Assembly (NCBI GenBank): GCA_002490995.1
Contig: DKVC01000195.1
Location: 1-60,232 of the forward strand
From: Lachnospiraceae bacterium UBA7188
GTDB taxonomy: Bacteria > Bacillota > Clostridia > Lachnospirales > Lachnospiraceae
Length of the DNA stretch: 60,232 nucleotides
Direction: 5' to 3'
Each line of letters starts with the position of its first letter. The stretch's first letter is position 1. This document shows, one piece after another, positions 24,396-32,830 of the stretch. The notes beneath the pieces were generated by a model. That model saw nothing but the letters and a program-made list of their open reading frames with translations. It did no database searches and was not told where the DNA came from. Made by a program: the position numbers and the translations under genes.

Positions 24396-24800
24396 TTGAA
24401 GATAGAAATGAAAGATATAGAGCAGTATCTTTCTGATGTGAGAGAAGCTGTCGAAAACGACAGGTACAGAATTGACCGGAATTCCAGGAGGCAGGATAAT
24501 ATAAGGCTTTTTCTGGATTATGTTATTAATGAAGCGATGGCAAAGGATATTATTCTGAGCCTTACAGCAAAGGATTTTTCAGAAGTTCTGCAGAATGAGC
24601 ACAAGAGATATGAATATGAGCAGCTATATGTGTTTGGCAAGGATGTGAGACCTGTATCCGCTTACATATTGTTTCAGATAACCGCAATACGGAGGTGGTC
24701 ATTATGGCAGAGAAGAATGCTAAAAATTCGGGAAGAAGGGACTTCTGCATTGAATGCAGGAAAGAAACGGAATACCTTTTACAGAGGCGCGATATCGTAA
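24396..24800 (+). CDS. MqsR-like toxin, C-terminus apparently altered by frameshift
   Basis: The body (IEQYLSDVREAVENDRYRI, then DNIRLFLDYVINEA and DFSEVLQNEHKRYEYEQLY) resembles small MqsR/RelE-like toxins found with YgiT zinc-finger antitoxins. After VFGKDVR the expected ~10-residue turn is missing, and the final strand seems split between frames: PVSAYILFQIT is in this frame, while DNRNTEVVIM is in the antitoxin frame and runs into the antitoxin start. The remaining C-terminus (RRWSLWQRRML and beyond) is unlike a toxin end and overlaps the antitoxin by 106 bases. Start TTG 24396 has GGAGG 9 bases upstream; ATG 24408 is an alternative. Possibly inactive. Confidence 0.6.
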   Translation: MKIEMKDIEQYLSDVREAVENDRYRIDRNSRRQDNIRLFLDYVINEAMAKDIILSLTAKDFSEVLQNEHKRYEYEQLYVFGKDVRPVSAYILFQITAIRRWSLWQRRMLKIREEGTSALNAGKKRNTFYRGAIS

Positions 24801-25729
24801 AAATAATAAGGGATAAGGAATATGATTTCGAAATTACGGTTGCCATATGTGCAGAATGCGGTGAAGAGATGAGTATTCCCGGCTTGATTGATAAGAATGT
24901 GCAGGAGATTGACAGGCAGTACAGAACTGTCGAGGGACTTGTGGCAACTGAGGATATTGAAAAGCTTATGAAGATTTACAAAATCGGAAAGGCACCCTTA
25001 TCTCTTGCGCTTGGCTTCGGCGAAGTTACAGTTCCCAGATATCTGGAGGGGCAGGTCCCTTCCAGGGAGTATTCGGATATTATAAAAGCGGCTTTGGCTT
25101 CTCCGGCATTTATGAAAGCGCGGCTTAAGGAAAACAGGGAAAAGATTACAGATGCGGCGTATAAGAAGGCCATGGCGGCGGCAGACAGCATTGAAAGGCT
25201 GTTTTCCGTATCGAAGAAGATGCTGGGCGCTATCGCTTATGTGTTCGAAAAGCTGGAGGAGGTCACTCCCTTGATGCTGCAAAAATTGCTTTATTTTATC
25301 CAGGGGGTCTATTCTGCATTATATGGAAAACCTGTTTTTGCCGAGGACTGCAGGGCGTGGATTCATGGGCCTGTCTATCCGGAAGTCTATGAACTGTTCA
25401 GGGATTTCAAATATAATCCCATTGATGATGCTCGGTTTGCATTGCTTGGGGAAACTGCCGGGGTGCTTACCGAAGAGGAGAAGAGAGTCATTGAATTTGT
25501 CGCAAATACGTTCGGAATGTATAGTGGGAAGGTTCTGGAGCGGATTACGCATAATGAAGAGCCCTGGAAGAATGCGCGGAAGGGATATGGGGACAGCATC
25601 CCTTCGAGTGAGATTGTGCCGAAAGAAAGTATCATGAAATATTATGTGGCGGTAAACCGGAAGTATGGGATAGACACGGAGGAAGGGCTGCGGATGTATA
25701 TTCATGATATGTTGGATAATAAGGTATAA
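24695..25729 (+). CDS. Zinc-finger, Panacea-domain antitoxin
   Basis: 344 residues in three parts. An N-terminal YgiT/MqsA-type zinc finger (FCIEC near 16, AICAECGEEM near 51). A helix-turn-helix region about 95-140 (LALGFGEVTVPRYLEG, QVPSREYSDIIKAAL). A C-terminal Panacea/SocA-like domain from about 190 (TPLMLQKLLYFIQGVYSALY, then AWIHGPVYPEVYELF). Panacea proteins act as antitoxins for varied toxins; the HTH would bind the promoter repeats at 24321 and 24362. GGAGGTGG lies before ATG 24695. Its stop lies inside a copy of the structured repeat (25725-25793). Confidence 0.85.
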   Translation: MVIMAEKNAKNSGRRDFCIECRKETEYLLQRRDIVKIIRDKEYDFEITVAICAECGEEMSIPGLIDKNVQEIDRQYRTVEGLVATEDIEKLMKIYKIGKAPLSLALGFGEVTVPRYLEGQVPSREYSDIIKAALASPAFMKARLKENREKITDAAYKKAMAAADSIERLFSVSKKMLGAIAYVFEKLEEVTPLMLQKLLYFIQGVYSALYGKPVFAEDCRAWIHGPVYPEVYELFRDFKYNPIDDARFALLGETAGVLTEEEKRVIEFVANTFGMYSGKVLERITHNEEPWKNARKGYGDSIPSSEIVPKESIMKYYVAVNRKYGIDTEEGLRMYIHDMLDNKV

Positions 25730-25793
25730 CATGACCATACTCTTGGCATGAAATGGCCGGATGGCCATCTGCCATGAGCGTTGCTGTGCTCAT
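25725..25793. repeat. Structured interspersed repeat, third copy
   Basis: Same family as 14422-14565: TATAACATGACCATA at the start, GCCATGAGCGTTGCTGTGCTCAT at the end. The inner hairpin has changed but is stronger (ATGGCC-GGAT-GGCCAT), and the CATGAGC/GCTCATG stem is identical. It contains the antitoxin stop codon (25727-25729). Confidence 0.8.
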
Positions 25794-25827
25794 GGCACAA
25801 GACAGCATTATATTTAAGGAGATACAA

Positions 25828-26478
25828 ATGAAAGCAGTTGTTTTTGACATGGACGGTGTCCTGTTTGACACGGAGATTGTATGCATGAAGGCATGGATGG
25901 CGGTGGCCGGAAAAAACGGCATGCCGGATATGGAGGAGGTTTTTCCGAAATGCATCGGGCTGAATTCCAATGACAGCAGGCAGATTGTGATGAAAGCATA
26001 CGGGGAAGATTTTGATTACCCACGCTTCAGGCAGGAAGCGTCGGACTGGCTTCAGGCATATATGAAGGAAAACGGTCTGCCTGTTAAGCCGGGAGTGCCG
26101 GAGATTCTGCGGTGGCTGAGGGATGCGGGCTACACGGTGGGGCTGGCTTCCTCCACCAGGAGCTCTTCCGTATTCAGTTATCTGGAGCAGTCGGGTTTTC
26201 AGGATTATTTTCAGACGGTTGTTACCGGGGACATGGTGGAGCATTCAAAGCCGCGCCCGGATATCTATCTGCTGGCATGCAGGGAGCTGGGGGTGGAGCC
26301 GGAACAGGCCTATGCCATTGAGGATTCCCCCAACGGCATCCGCTCCGCCCACGCAGCAGGGATGCGTCCCATTATGGTGCCGGATATGATAGCGCCGGAC
26401 GAAGAGATGTGTAAGCTGAGCTTTCTGATCAGGAAGGATTTATTTGAGGTGCTGGAGTATCTGCAGAGGGAAATATAA
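25828..26478 (+). CDS. HAD-superfamily phosphatase (beta-phosphoglucomutase-like)
   Basis: 216 residues. HAD motif I VVFDMDGVLFD at residues 4-14, with the helical cap after it; motif II ASSTRSS; motif III lysine in HSKPRPDIYL; motif IV IEDSPNGIRSA. The DxD and cap type suit a phosphosugar phosphatase or mutase; the substrate is not defined. AAGGAG lies 8 bases before ATG 25828. It is followed 13 bases later by rsmA, suggesting one mRNA. Confidence 0.88.
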   Translation: MKAVVFDMDGVLFDTEIVCMKAWMAVAGKNGMPDMEEVFPKCIGLNSNDSRQIVMKAYGEDFDYPRFRQEASDWLQAYMKENGLPVKPGVPEILRWLRDAGYTVGLASSTRSSSVFSYLEQSGFQDYFQTVVTGDMVEHSKPRPDIYLLACRELGVEPEQAYAIEDSPNGIRSAHAAGMRPIMVPDMIAPDEEMCKLSFLIRKDLFEVLEYLQREI

Positions 26479-26491
26479 GGAGAATAGTCAA

Positions 26492-27340
26492 ATGGCGGAT
26501 TTGGGAATTCCCCATAATACAATAGAAGTGATTCAGAAGTACCATTTCAATTTTCAAAAAAAGTACGGGCAGAATTTTCTAATTGATACCAGGGTGCTTA
26601 ACAAAATCATCGCCGCCGCAGAGATTACCGAAGACGACTGTGTACTGGAAATCGGACCCGGCATCGGTACCATGACCCAGTATCTGGCGGAGCGTGCAGG
26701 GGAAGTGGTAGCGGTGGAAATTGACAGAAACCTGATTCCGATTCTGGAAGAGACGCTGTCCGCGTATGAGAATGTGACAATTATCAACCAGGATATTCTG
26801 AAAATGGACGTGAAAGGGCTTGCCGAAGAGCGGGGAAAGCCGCTGAAGGTGGTTGCCAACCTGCCCTATTACATAACCACTCCCATTATCATGGGTTTGT
26901 TTGAAAACCATGTGCCGTTACGGAATGTTACGGTGATGGTGCAGAAGGAAGTGGCGGAGCGGATGCAGGCAGGCCCCGGCAGGAAGGATTACGGCGCTCT
27001 TTCCCTTGCTGTGCAGTATTACGCGAAGCCCGAAATTGTGGCTAATGTGCCGCCGAACTGTTTTATTCCCAGGCCGAATGTGGGCAGTGCCGTTGTCCGC
27101 ATGGAAAGGTATGAAACGCCGCCGGTGCAGGTGGAGGACGAGAGAAAAATGTTTGCCGTTATTCGGGCCGCTTTCAACCAGCGCAGGAAGACGCTTGCCA
27201 ACAGCCTTGCGAATGCGCAGGAACTGGGTATTTCTAGGGAGCGGACAGTGCAGGCGCTGGAGCGGATGGGGCTGCCCGCCACGGTCAGGGGGGAGGCTCT
27301 TTCTCTGGAGCAGTTTGCGGAATTGAGTAATTTGGTATGA
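26492..27340 (+). CDS. rsmA: 16S rRNA dimethyladenosine transferase
   Basis: Methylates two adjacent adenines near the 3' end of 16S rRNA, using SAM, late in 30S assembly; loss gives kasugamycin resistance. 282 residues. Start region FQKKYGQNFLID; SAM motif LEIGPGIGTMTQYL near residue 50; catalytic NLPYYITTP near 122; C-terminal FNQRRKTLANSL. AAGGAG precedes ATG 26492. Conserved, complete. Confidence 0.97.
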   Translation: MADLGIPHNTIEVIQKYHFNFQKKYGQNFLIDTRVLNKIIAAAEITEDDCVLEIGPGIGTMTQYLAERAGEVVAVEIDRNLIPILEETLSAYENVTIINQDILKMDVKGLAEERGKPLKVVANLPYYITTPIIMGLFENHVPLRNVTVMVQKEVAERMQAGPGRKDYGALSLAVQYYAKPEIVANVPPNCFIPRPNVGSAVVRMERYETPPVQVEDERKMFAVIRAAFNQRRKTLANSLANAQELGISRERTVQALERMGLPATVRGEALSLEQFAELSNLV

Positions 27341-27401
27341 AATTCCGTATGTCCTGCCATGTATTGGACTTTTTTGGATGAGACGGACAGGGTATTTTGG
27401 A

Positions 27402-28217
27402 TTATGACAGCGACACCCGCTCCCCATTCTGCTTTTTATGCGCTTCCCGGTACTGGCTGGGCGTCATGCCGGTAAGCTTCTTAAACTGGCGCATGAAATG
27501 CAGTTCGCTGTCGTAGCCGCAGAAGAGCGCCAGAGAGGAGACGGACATATCGGAAATGCAGAGATAGAGCTGAGCCTGCTTGATCCGTGCGTCAATCACA
27601 TCCTGAATGCAGGTGGTGCCGAAAAACTGTTTATATAAATGCTGAAAATGGGACGTACTCAGATGGAGCCTTTGGGCTGCAGCCGGGATGTCCCATTTTT
27701 GATAGGGAGAATTCAGGATTTCCAGCCTTAACGCATTCATCGGGTAGTAATACTTGTTGCGTACATTGCTGTCCGGAAGCAGCCGGAGCTGATCCGCAAG
27801 GGAATAGAAAAGGCTGTGCATCAGGGAATTGATGATTTCCCCTTTATAAAAGTGGGTGGACAGCTTTTCCTGCACAACCAGCCTGCAGTAGTCCGTCAGC
27901 GTTCCAAGGTAGGGCAGCGTAAAGGGGCGGTTTACAGGAATTGCAAGTTCCCGGAGCAGGCCTGCATCCTCATCCTGCAGGTCAAAGTGAATCCAGTCAT
28001 CGTTGTAGTGGGGCTCTCTGCAGCCATAGCGGACAGGGCAGCGGATACCATAGAGCATGACGGTATTTGGAGGGAAATCCGTTAATTTTCCGTCAATCTC
28101 AAAAAAGACTTCCGTCTTGACAAGCAGAAGGGTGTAATCCTGGTAGCCTTCCGGATAAGAGCGGTCAAGGGGCATTTTATGCATGGAGTCGTAACCGCAC
28201 ATGTTTACTGTGATCAT
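27402..28217 (-). CDS. AraC-family transcriptional regulator
   Basis: 271 residues. N-terminal cupin-like sensing domain (about 15-150, e.g. WIHFDLQDEDAGLL) and a C-terminal pair of helix-turn-helix motifs (DIPAAAQRLHLSTSHFQHLY, then SSLALFCGYDSELHFMRQF and GMTPSQYREAHKK). It lies divergent from the GH43-led carbohydrate operon and is its probable local activator. The ATG at 28217 follows AAAGGA; in-frame extension to 28352 lacks a ribosome binding site. Confidence 0.93.
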   Translation of the reverse strand: MITVNMCGYDSMHKMPLDRSYPEGYQDYTLLLVKTEVFFEIDGKLTDFPPNTVMLYGIRCPVRYGCREPHYNDDWIHFDLQDEDAGLLRELAIPVNRPFTLPYLGTLTDYCRLVVQEKLSTHFYKGEIINSLMHSLFYSLADQLRLLPDSNVRNKYYYPMNALRLEILNSPYQKWDIPAAAQRLHLSTSHFQHLYKQFFGTTCIQDVIDARIKQAQLYLCISDMSVSSLALFCGYDSELHFMRQFKKLTGMTPSQYREAHKKQNGERVSLS

Positions 28218-28281
28218 ATCGTTCCTTTCTGAAAAGCATAATGAATGAGCGCTGCCGCAAAAGCAGGACAGGGAACGGCAT

Positions 28282-28419
28282 ACAATAGAAGCGGTGCTTC
28301 TTTTGTCAGGAATGAATGCGTTCACGAGCCCGGCAGAGGGAAAATGTATCATTTATTGCAGAAAAAGTCAGTTAATTACATTTTATGAAATGGCAAATCC
28401 GCTGTCAAGATGCTACAAT
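28282..28419. promoter_or_regulatory. Divergent promoter region, AraC gene and GH43 operon
   Basis: On the - strand CTGACA (28309-28304), 16-base spacer, TATTGT (28287-28282) fits the araC-type gene. On the + strand TGGCAA (28391-28396), 17-base spacer, TACAAT (28414-28419) fits the GH43 operon with a leader of about 160 bases. Confidence 0.45.
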
Positions 28420-28537
28420 AAAAATGTTTCAGTGCATTTTACACTCACGGTCAAAAACATTTGCCAACTTACAGGTATACCGAGTGAGCGCTGGTGCAAT
28501 GCGAGGCAAAAGGGCGGCAAATGAATGCGCTCACGAG
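28311..28537 (+). promoter_or_regulatory. Repeated operator candidates for the AraC regulator
   Basis: AATGAATGCGyTCACGAG occurs at 28311-28328 and 28520-28537, differing at one base. A shorter relative, AATGAATGAGCGCT, is at 28240-28253. All lie between the divergent regulator and GH43 genes; the first abuts the -35 of the regulator promoter. Confidence 0.6.
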
Positions 28538-28582
28538 TACAATATATTTCAGCACATGGAGTTTAAGCAGGAGGACAAAGCC

Positions 28583-30391
28583 ATGATACACAATCCCATT
28601 TTGCGCGGATTTCACCCGGATCCCTCGATTATCCGGGTAGGAGAAGATTACTATATCGCCACATCCACATTCGAGTGGTGGCCGGGCGTGCGGCTTCATC
28701 ATTCCCGTGACCTGGTTCACTGGGAATTGATAGAGTATCCGCTCACCCGGGTATCACAGCTGGATTTGCGGGGAGTAGGGCCCTCCCAGGGGATATGGGC
28801 GCCCTGCCTCACTTATGACAAGGGCGTATTCTACCTGGTTTATACGGTGGTAAAGGCCTTTTACTGTAATATGTATGATACGGAAAATTATCTGGTGACG
28901 GCACAGAACATCCATGGCCCCTGGTCAGAACCCATAGCGCTGAATAATTTCGGGTTCGATCCCTCACTTTTTCACGATGACGACGGTCGCAAGTACATGG
29001 TCAGCATGGTGACGGACCACCGGGTTCCGAAGAAGTATGCAGGCCGCCTGGTGCTTCAGGAATTTGATGCGGAACGGGGCAGGATGACAGGGCCGGTGAA
29101 GGATATCTACCGTGCCGAGACCATTTTCCTGGAGGGACCCCACATTTTCAAGCATGGCGGCTGGTATTATCTGTTCAGCGCGGATACCGGTACGGGGGAG
29201 GCTCATGGGCAGACCATTCAGAGGGCAAAGGACATATGGGGGCCTTATGAGATGTATCGGCCTGCGGATGAAAAGCGCCGGGAAGGGGAGGCTTATTCCA
29301 TTCTGACTTCCCGTCATCATGAGGATATCCTGCTGCAGAAGGCAGGGCATTGCGACCTGGTGGAGACTCCGGAGGGAGAGTGGTATGCGGTGCACCTTTG
29401 CGGCAGAGTGTCCGGGGATTGTAATCCGGAAAATGCGGAACGGTTTCCTGGAGCCAGGAGATACATGCTTGGACGGGAAACCGCTATCCAGAAAATGCGT
29501 TGGACCCAGGACGGCTGGCTGGAATTGGCAGAGGGTGGAAACACGCCGAGGGAGGTGGTGGAACCCCCTGTGCATGAGGAAGGGCAGCCAGGATTGAGCG
29601 GAGAGTTCGCTTCGGAAGACTGTATATTGTATAGAGAGATGCAGGGAGATGTACAGCGGGATGGCATGGAGGGAGCCGGACAGCCTGGTGTCATGCAAAG
29701 AGATAGGCAACAGAATGCCATACAAAATGGCGGTATTCGGGAGAACAGGGGACGGAAAACGGTTCCTGAAAACGGCACCTCCCTCATCAGGGACGATTTT
29801 GATACCCCTGTACTTCATCTGGAATACCAGTCCCTGCGGATTCCCATGGGAGAGCGCTATCTATCCCTGACGCAGCGTCCCGGCTGGCTGAGGATGTATG
29901 GAAGGAGCGGCCTGGCATCCCGGTTTTCCCAGAGTTTGATTGCCAGGAGGGTGACGGAATACCATATGGATGCGGAAACCTGCGTGGATTTTGAGCCGGA
30001 GGTATTCAAGCAGATGGCGGGGCTGATTTTGCTGTATGATACGGATAATTACCTGTATCTTCATCTTTCCCACGACGAGGATGTGGGAAAATGTATTACC
30101 CTGTTGAAGGCGGAAAACAGGAAATACGAGTATCTGACGGACTATATCCCGCTGGAGATCGGCAGGGATGTGGTTCTGAGCCTTTCTCTGAGGGGGACGC
30201 AGGTACAGTTTTCTTACGGATTCCGTGGGGAGGGGCAGCAGGCAATAGGGCCATGTGTCAATGCAGGGTTTCTGTCGGATGAAGCCTGCAGGGAGGGCTG
30301 GTTTACCGGTGCCATGGTGGGAATCTGCTGCCAGGATTTGACAGGGTTCGGAAAGCATGCTGATTTTGACTGGTTTGAGGTGCGGACCTGA
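28583..30391 (+). CDS. Glycoside hydrolase family 43 (beta-xylosidase/arabinofuranosidase-like)
   Basis: 602 residues. Five-bladed propeller catalytic domain at about 1-320: base aspartate in GFHPDPSI near residue 11, second Asp in FDPSLFHDDDG, acid Glu in FLEGPHIFK. FEWWPGVRLHHSRDL resembles xylan beta-xylosidases. A C-terminal beta-sandwich begins near residue 395 (DDFDTPVLHLEYQSL). Between them is an unusual Gln/Gly/Arg-rich stretch of about 60 residues (MQGDVQRDGMEGAGQPG and on). No signal peptide, so intracellular, acting on imported oligosaccharides. GCAGGAGG precedes ATG 28583. First gene of the locus. Confidence 0.9.
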   Translation: MIHNPILRGFHPDPSIIRVGEDYYIATSTFEWWPGVRLHHSRDLVHWELIEYPLTRVSQLDLRGVGPSQGIWAPCLTYDKGVFYLVYTVVKAFYCNMYDTENYLVTAQNIHGPWSEPIALNNFGFDPSLFHDDDGRKYMVSMVTDHRVPKKYAGRLVLQEFDAERGRMTGPVKDIYRAETIFLEGPHIFKHGGWYYLFSADTGTGEAHGQTIQRAKDIWGPYEMYRPADEKRREGEAYSILTSRHHEDILLQKAGHCDLVETPEGEWYAVHLCGRVSGDCNPENAERFPGARRYMLGRETAIQKMRWTQDGWLELAEGGNTPREVVEPPVHEEGQPGLSGEFASEDCILYREMQGDVQRDGMEGAGQPGVMQRDRQQNAIQNGGIRENRGRKTVPENGTSLIRDDFDTPVLHLEYQSLRIPMGERYLSLTQRPGWLRMYGRSGLASRFSQSLIARRVTEYHMDAETCVDFEPEVFKQMAGLILLYDTDNYLYLHLSHDEDVGKCITLLKAENRKYEYLTDYIPLEIGRDVVLSLSLRGTQVQFSYGFRGEGQQAIGPCVNAGFLSDEACREGWFTGAMVGICCQDLTGFGKHADFDWFEVRT

Positions 30392-30491
30392 CGGGTCGGA
30401 TTTCTTTCATGGCGGGAGTGGGGCATAGAGATTTCGGAATCCGTATAGGATAAAGCCTGGAGATTCCGGAAGTATAAGAAAGGAGGCGTTC

Positions 30492-31592
30492 ATGGCGGAA
30501 ATATTTTCCTATCGAAATTTTTTTCGGCAGATGTACCGGAGACAGGGACAGAAATACCGTTTTAGTGCAGAAAATGAAGAGGAATTCCATGCGTGGAAAA
30601 AGGCTTTTCGGGAAGAATTAAATGAAAGGCTGGGCCTGAAACAGTTGGAAGCGATATGGGAAGGTTTCGGGTTGAAGAATCGGTTTTTCCAAAGTATTGG
30701 GCAGGAAGAAGCCGTGCAGGAGGAAGGGTATACGCGCCGGAGATGTGTTATGGAGACCCTGCCGGAGGTGTATATGCCCTTTTACATGCTGTGTCCGGAT
30801 GGCATAAGGGAAGGAGAAAGGCGGCCTGCCGTGATAGCAATCCCGGCGCATGGTGCCAACAAGGAGACAGTGGCAGGGGTGCTGTCCTGTCCTGAGGTCA
30901 TTGAGAAGCTGGAGAAGACGCCCAGGGAATCCTATGGAAAAAGCTTTGTAGAAAAGGGATATGTGGTATTTTGTCCGGATCCGCCGGGATATGGAGAGCG
31001 GGTGGAGGTGCCGTCGAGGGAGGATCTTTCATTCCTGCCCGGCACCCGAAAAAATCCTCTGGGAAGCTCCTGCAAGGATATTGCGCAGACTGCGGAGGCA
31101 CTGGGTTTCAGTATGACGGCATTGGAAATCTGGGATCTGATGAGGCTCGTGGATTTTGCGGCGCAGCAGGAATTTGTCCTTTCGGAGGATATCGGGTGTG
31201 CAGGATTTTCCGGCGGCGGGCAGTACGCCATGTGGCTGGCGGCTCTGGACGACAGGATCAGCAGGGCGGCGGTAAGCGGCTATGTGCACGGTTATTATGA
31301 GAGCATCCTGGACACCCATCTGTGTCCCTGCAATTACGCGCCCGGTCTCTGGCTGCTGGGGGATATCAGCGATATATGCTCCCTGATAGCACCCCGCCCT
31401 CTTTACATAGAAAACGGAGACAGGGATGTGGAAAACGGTCCCAGGGGAATCGAGGGACCGAAAGAGCAGGTGGAGAAAATCCGCAGGGCCTATCGGATAT
31501 TCGGCAAGGAGGATTTGCTGGTTCATTGTATTTTCGAAGGCCCGCATATGTGGTATGGCGGCTGTCTGGAACATATGCCGTGTATTTCTTAA
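30492..31592 (+). CDS. Alpha/beta hydrolase, acetyl-xylan-esterase-like
   Basis: 366 residues, no signal peptide. The alpha/beta-hydrolase core has AVIAIPAHGANKE near residue 115, the nucleophile elbow GFSGGGQY near 238, and IAPRPLYIENGDRD near 300 followed by the catalytic-His region GPHMWYGG. Family members of this shape (dienelactone hydrolase/AXE-like) remove acetyl or other esters from sugars. It follows the GH43 gene by 100 bases and likely de-esterifies the same oligosaccharide. Confidence 0.82.
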   Translation: MAEIFSYRNFFRQMYRRQGQKYRFSAENEEEFHAWKKAFREELNERLGLKQLEAIWEGFGLKNRFFQSIGQEEAVQEEGYTRRRCVMETLPEVYMPFYMLCPDGIREGERRPAVIAIPAHGANKETVAGVLSCPEVIEKLEKTPRESYGKSFVEKGYVVFCPDPPGYGERVEVPSREDLSFLPGTRKNPLGSSCKDIAQTAEALGFSMTALEIWDLMRLVDFAAQQEFVLSEDIGCAGFSGGGQYAMWLAALDDRISRAAVSGYVHGYYESILDTHLCPCNYAPGLWLLGDISDICSLIAPRPLYIENGDRDVENGPRGIEGPKEQVEKIRRAYRIFGKEDLLVHCIFEGPHMWYGGCLEHMPCIS

Positions 31593-31681
31593 AATGCAGT
31601 AAAAGTGAATTTTGAAAAACTGTATATTAAGTGGTTTGGAGATTTTGAGAGCATATCAATAGGAAACGGAGGAAAGGGAAA

Positions 31682-32830
31682 ATGCAGCGGTATGAAGAAT
31701 GGGCGGATACGATAATCGGGAAAATCAGGAAGAAAATGGAATGGTGCAGCGAGAAAAACAAGGACAGGATTCCCTACAGGACCGACGAGAACGGCAATTA
31801 TGACGACAGATCTGACGTCACCATAAAGTGGCGTCCCGACGACGGCCTGAACTGGTGGACAAACGGTTTCTGGGGCGGCATCCTGTGGCTTTTGTACCAG
31901 GATACGGGGGAGGAACGCTATGCCCGGATTGCCCGGGTTTCGGAGAAGAAGATGGAGCAGTGCTTCCAGGATTTCTACGGGCTGCACCATGATGTGGGAT
32001 TTATGTTCGTACCCACGGCGGTGGCGGACTTTCGGCTGACCGGAAATCCGGATTCCAGAAGGATTGCCATGCATGCGGCAGCGATTCTGGCAGGGCGGTT
32101 TAATCCCGTAGGACGTTTTATCCGGGCATGGAACGATTTGGAGGAGGATACCAGGGGATGGGCTATTATAGACTGCCTGTTCAATCTGTCCCTGCTGTAC
32201 TGGGCCAGCGAGGAGAGCGGAGACCCCAGATTCCGCCAGATTGCCATGATGCATGCGGATACGGTCAGGGAGAATTTCATCCGGCCGGACGGTTCCGTGT
32301 GCCATATCGTAGAATTTGACCCGGAAACCGGCAGAAAAGTGCGCAGCCTTGGCGGACAGGGCTACGGCGAAGGCTCTTCCTGGACCAGGGGACAGGGCTG
32401 GGCGCTGTACGGTTTTACGATTAGTTTTCTGCATACAGGAAAACAGGAATACCTGGAGACGGCGAAAAAGGTTGCCGATTACTGCATGGCGCATGTTCCG
32501 GAGAGCGGTATCATTCCGGTGGATTTCCGCCAGCCGCCCCAGCCTGCATGGGAGGATTCCTGCGGCGCCTGCGTGATTGCGGGAGGCCTGCTGGAGCTGG
32601 CAAAGTGCATGCCGGAAGGTGAGCGGGAAAAATATGAGGATACGGCGGTAAAAATTCTCCGGGTCATAGCGGAAACCCGCGCGGATTTCGGGGAAAACTG
32701 CGATGCCATCGTGCAGAACTGCAGCGCTGCCTACCATACGCCGGAGCACCATTTTACCATGAGTTATGCGGATTATTATTTTATAGAAGCGATTTATAAA
32801 ATTAAGGGCGTGGGGAGGCTTTTATGGTAG
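31682..32830 (+). CDS. Glycoside hydrolase family 88 (unsaturated glucuronyl hydrolase)
   Basis: 382 residues, (alpha/alpha)6 barrel. NWWTNGFWGGILWLLYQ near residue 57, the catalytic Asp region TRGWAIIDCLFNL near 157, and the signature WTRGQGWALYGF near 234. These enzymes hydrate and release the 4,5-unsaturated uronic acid that polysaccharide lyases leave at the non-reducing end. It is therefore the natural partner of the heparinase-like lyases downstream. CGGAGG before ATG 31682; its end overlaps the GH28 start by 7 bases. Confidence 0.92.
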   Translation: MQRYEEWADTIIGKIRKKMEWCSEKNKDRIPYRTDENGNYDDRSDVTIKWRPDDGLNWWTNGFWGGILWLLYQDTGEERYARIARVSEKKMEQCFQDFYGLHHDVGFMFVPTAVADFRLTGNPDSRRIAMHAAAILAGRFNPVGRFIRAWNDLEEDTRGWAIIDCLFNLSLLYWASEESGDPRFRQIAMMHADTVRENFIRPDGSVCHIVEFDPETGRKVRSLGGQGYGEGSSWTRGQGWALYGFTISFLHTGKQEYLETAKKVADYCMAHVPESGIIPVDFRQPPQPAWEDSCGACVIAGGLLELAKCMPEGEREKYEDTAVKILRVIAETRADFGENCDAIVQNCSAAYHTPEHHFTMSYADYYFIEAIYKIKGVGRLLW

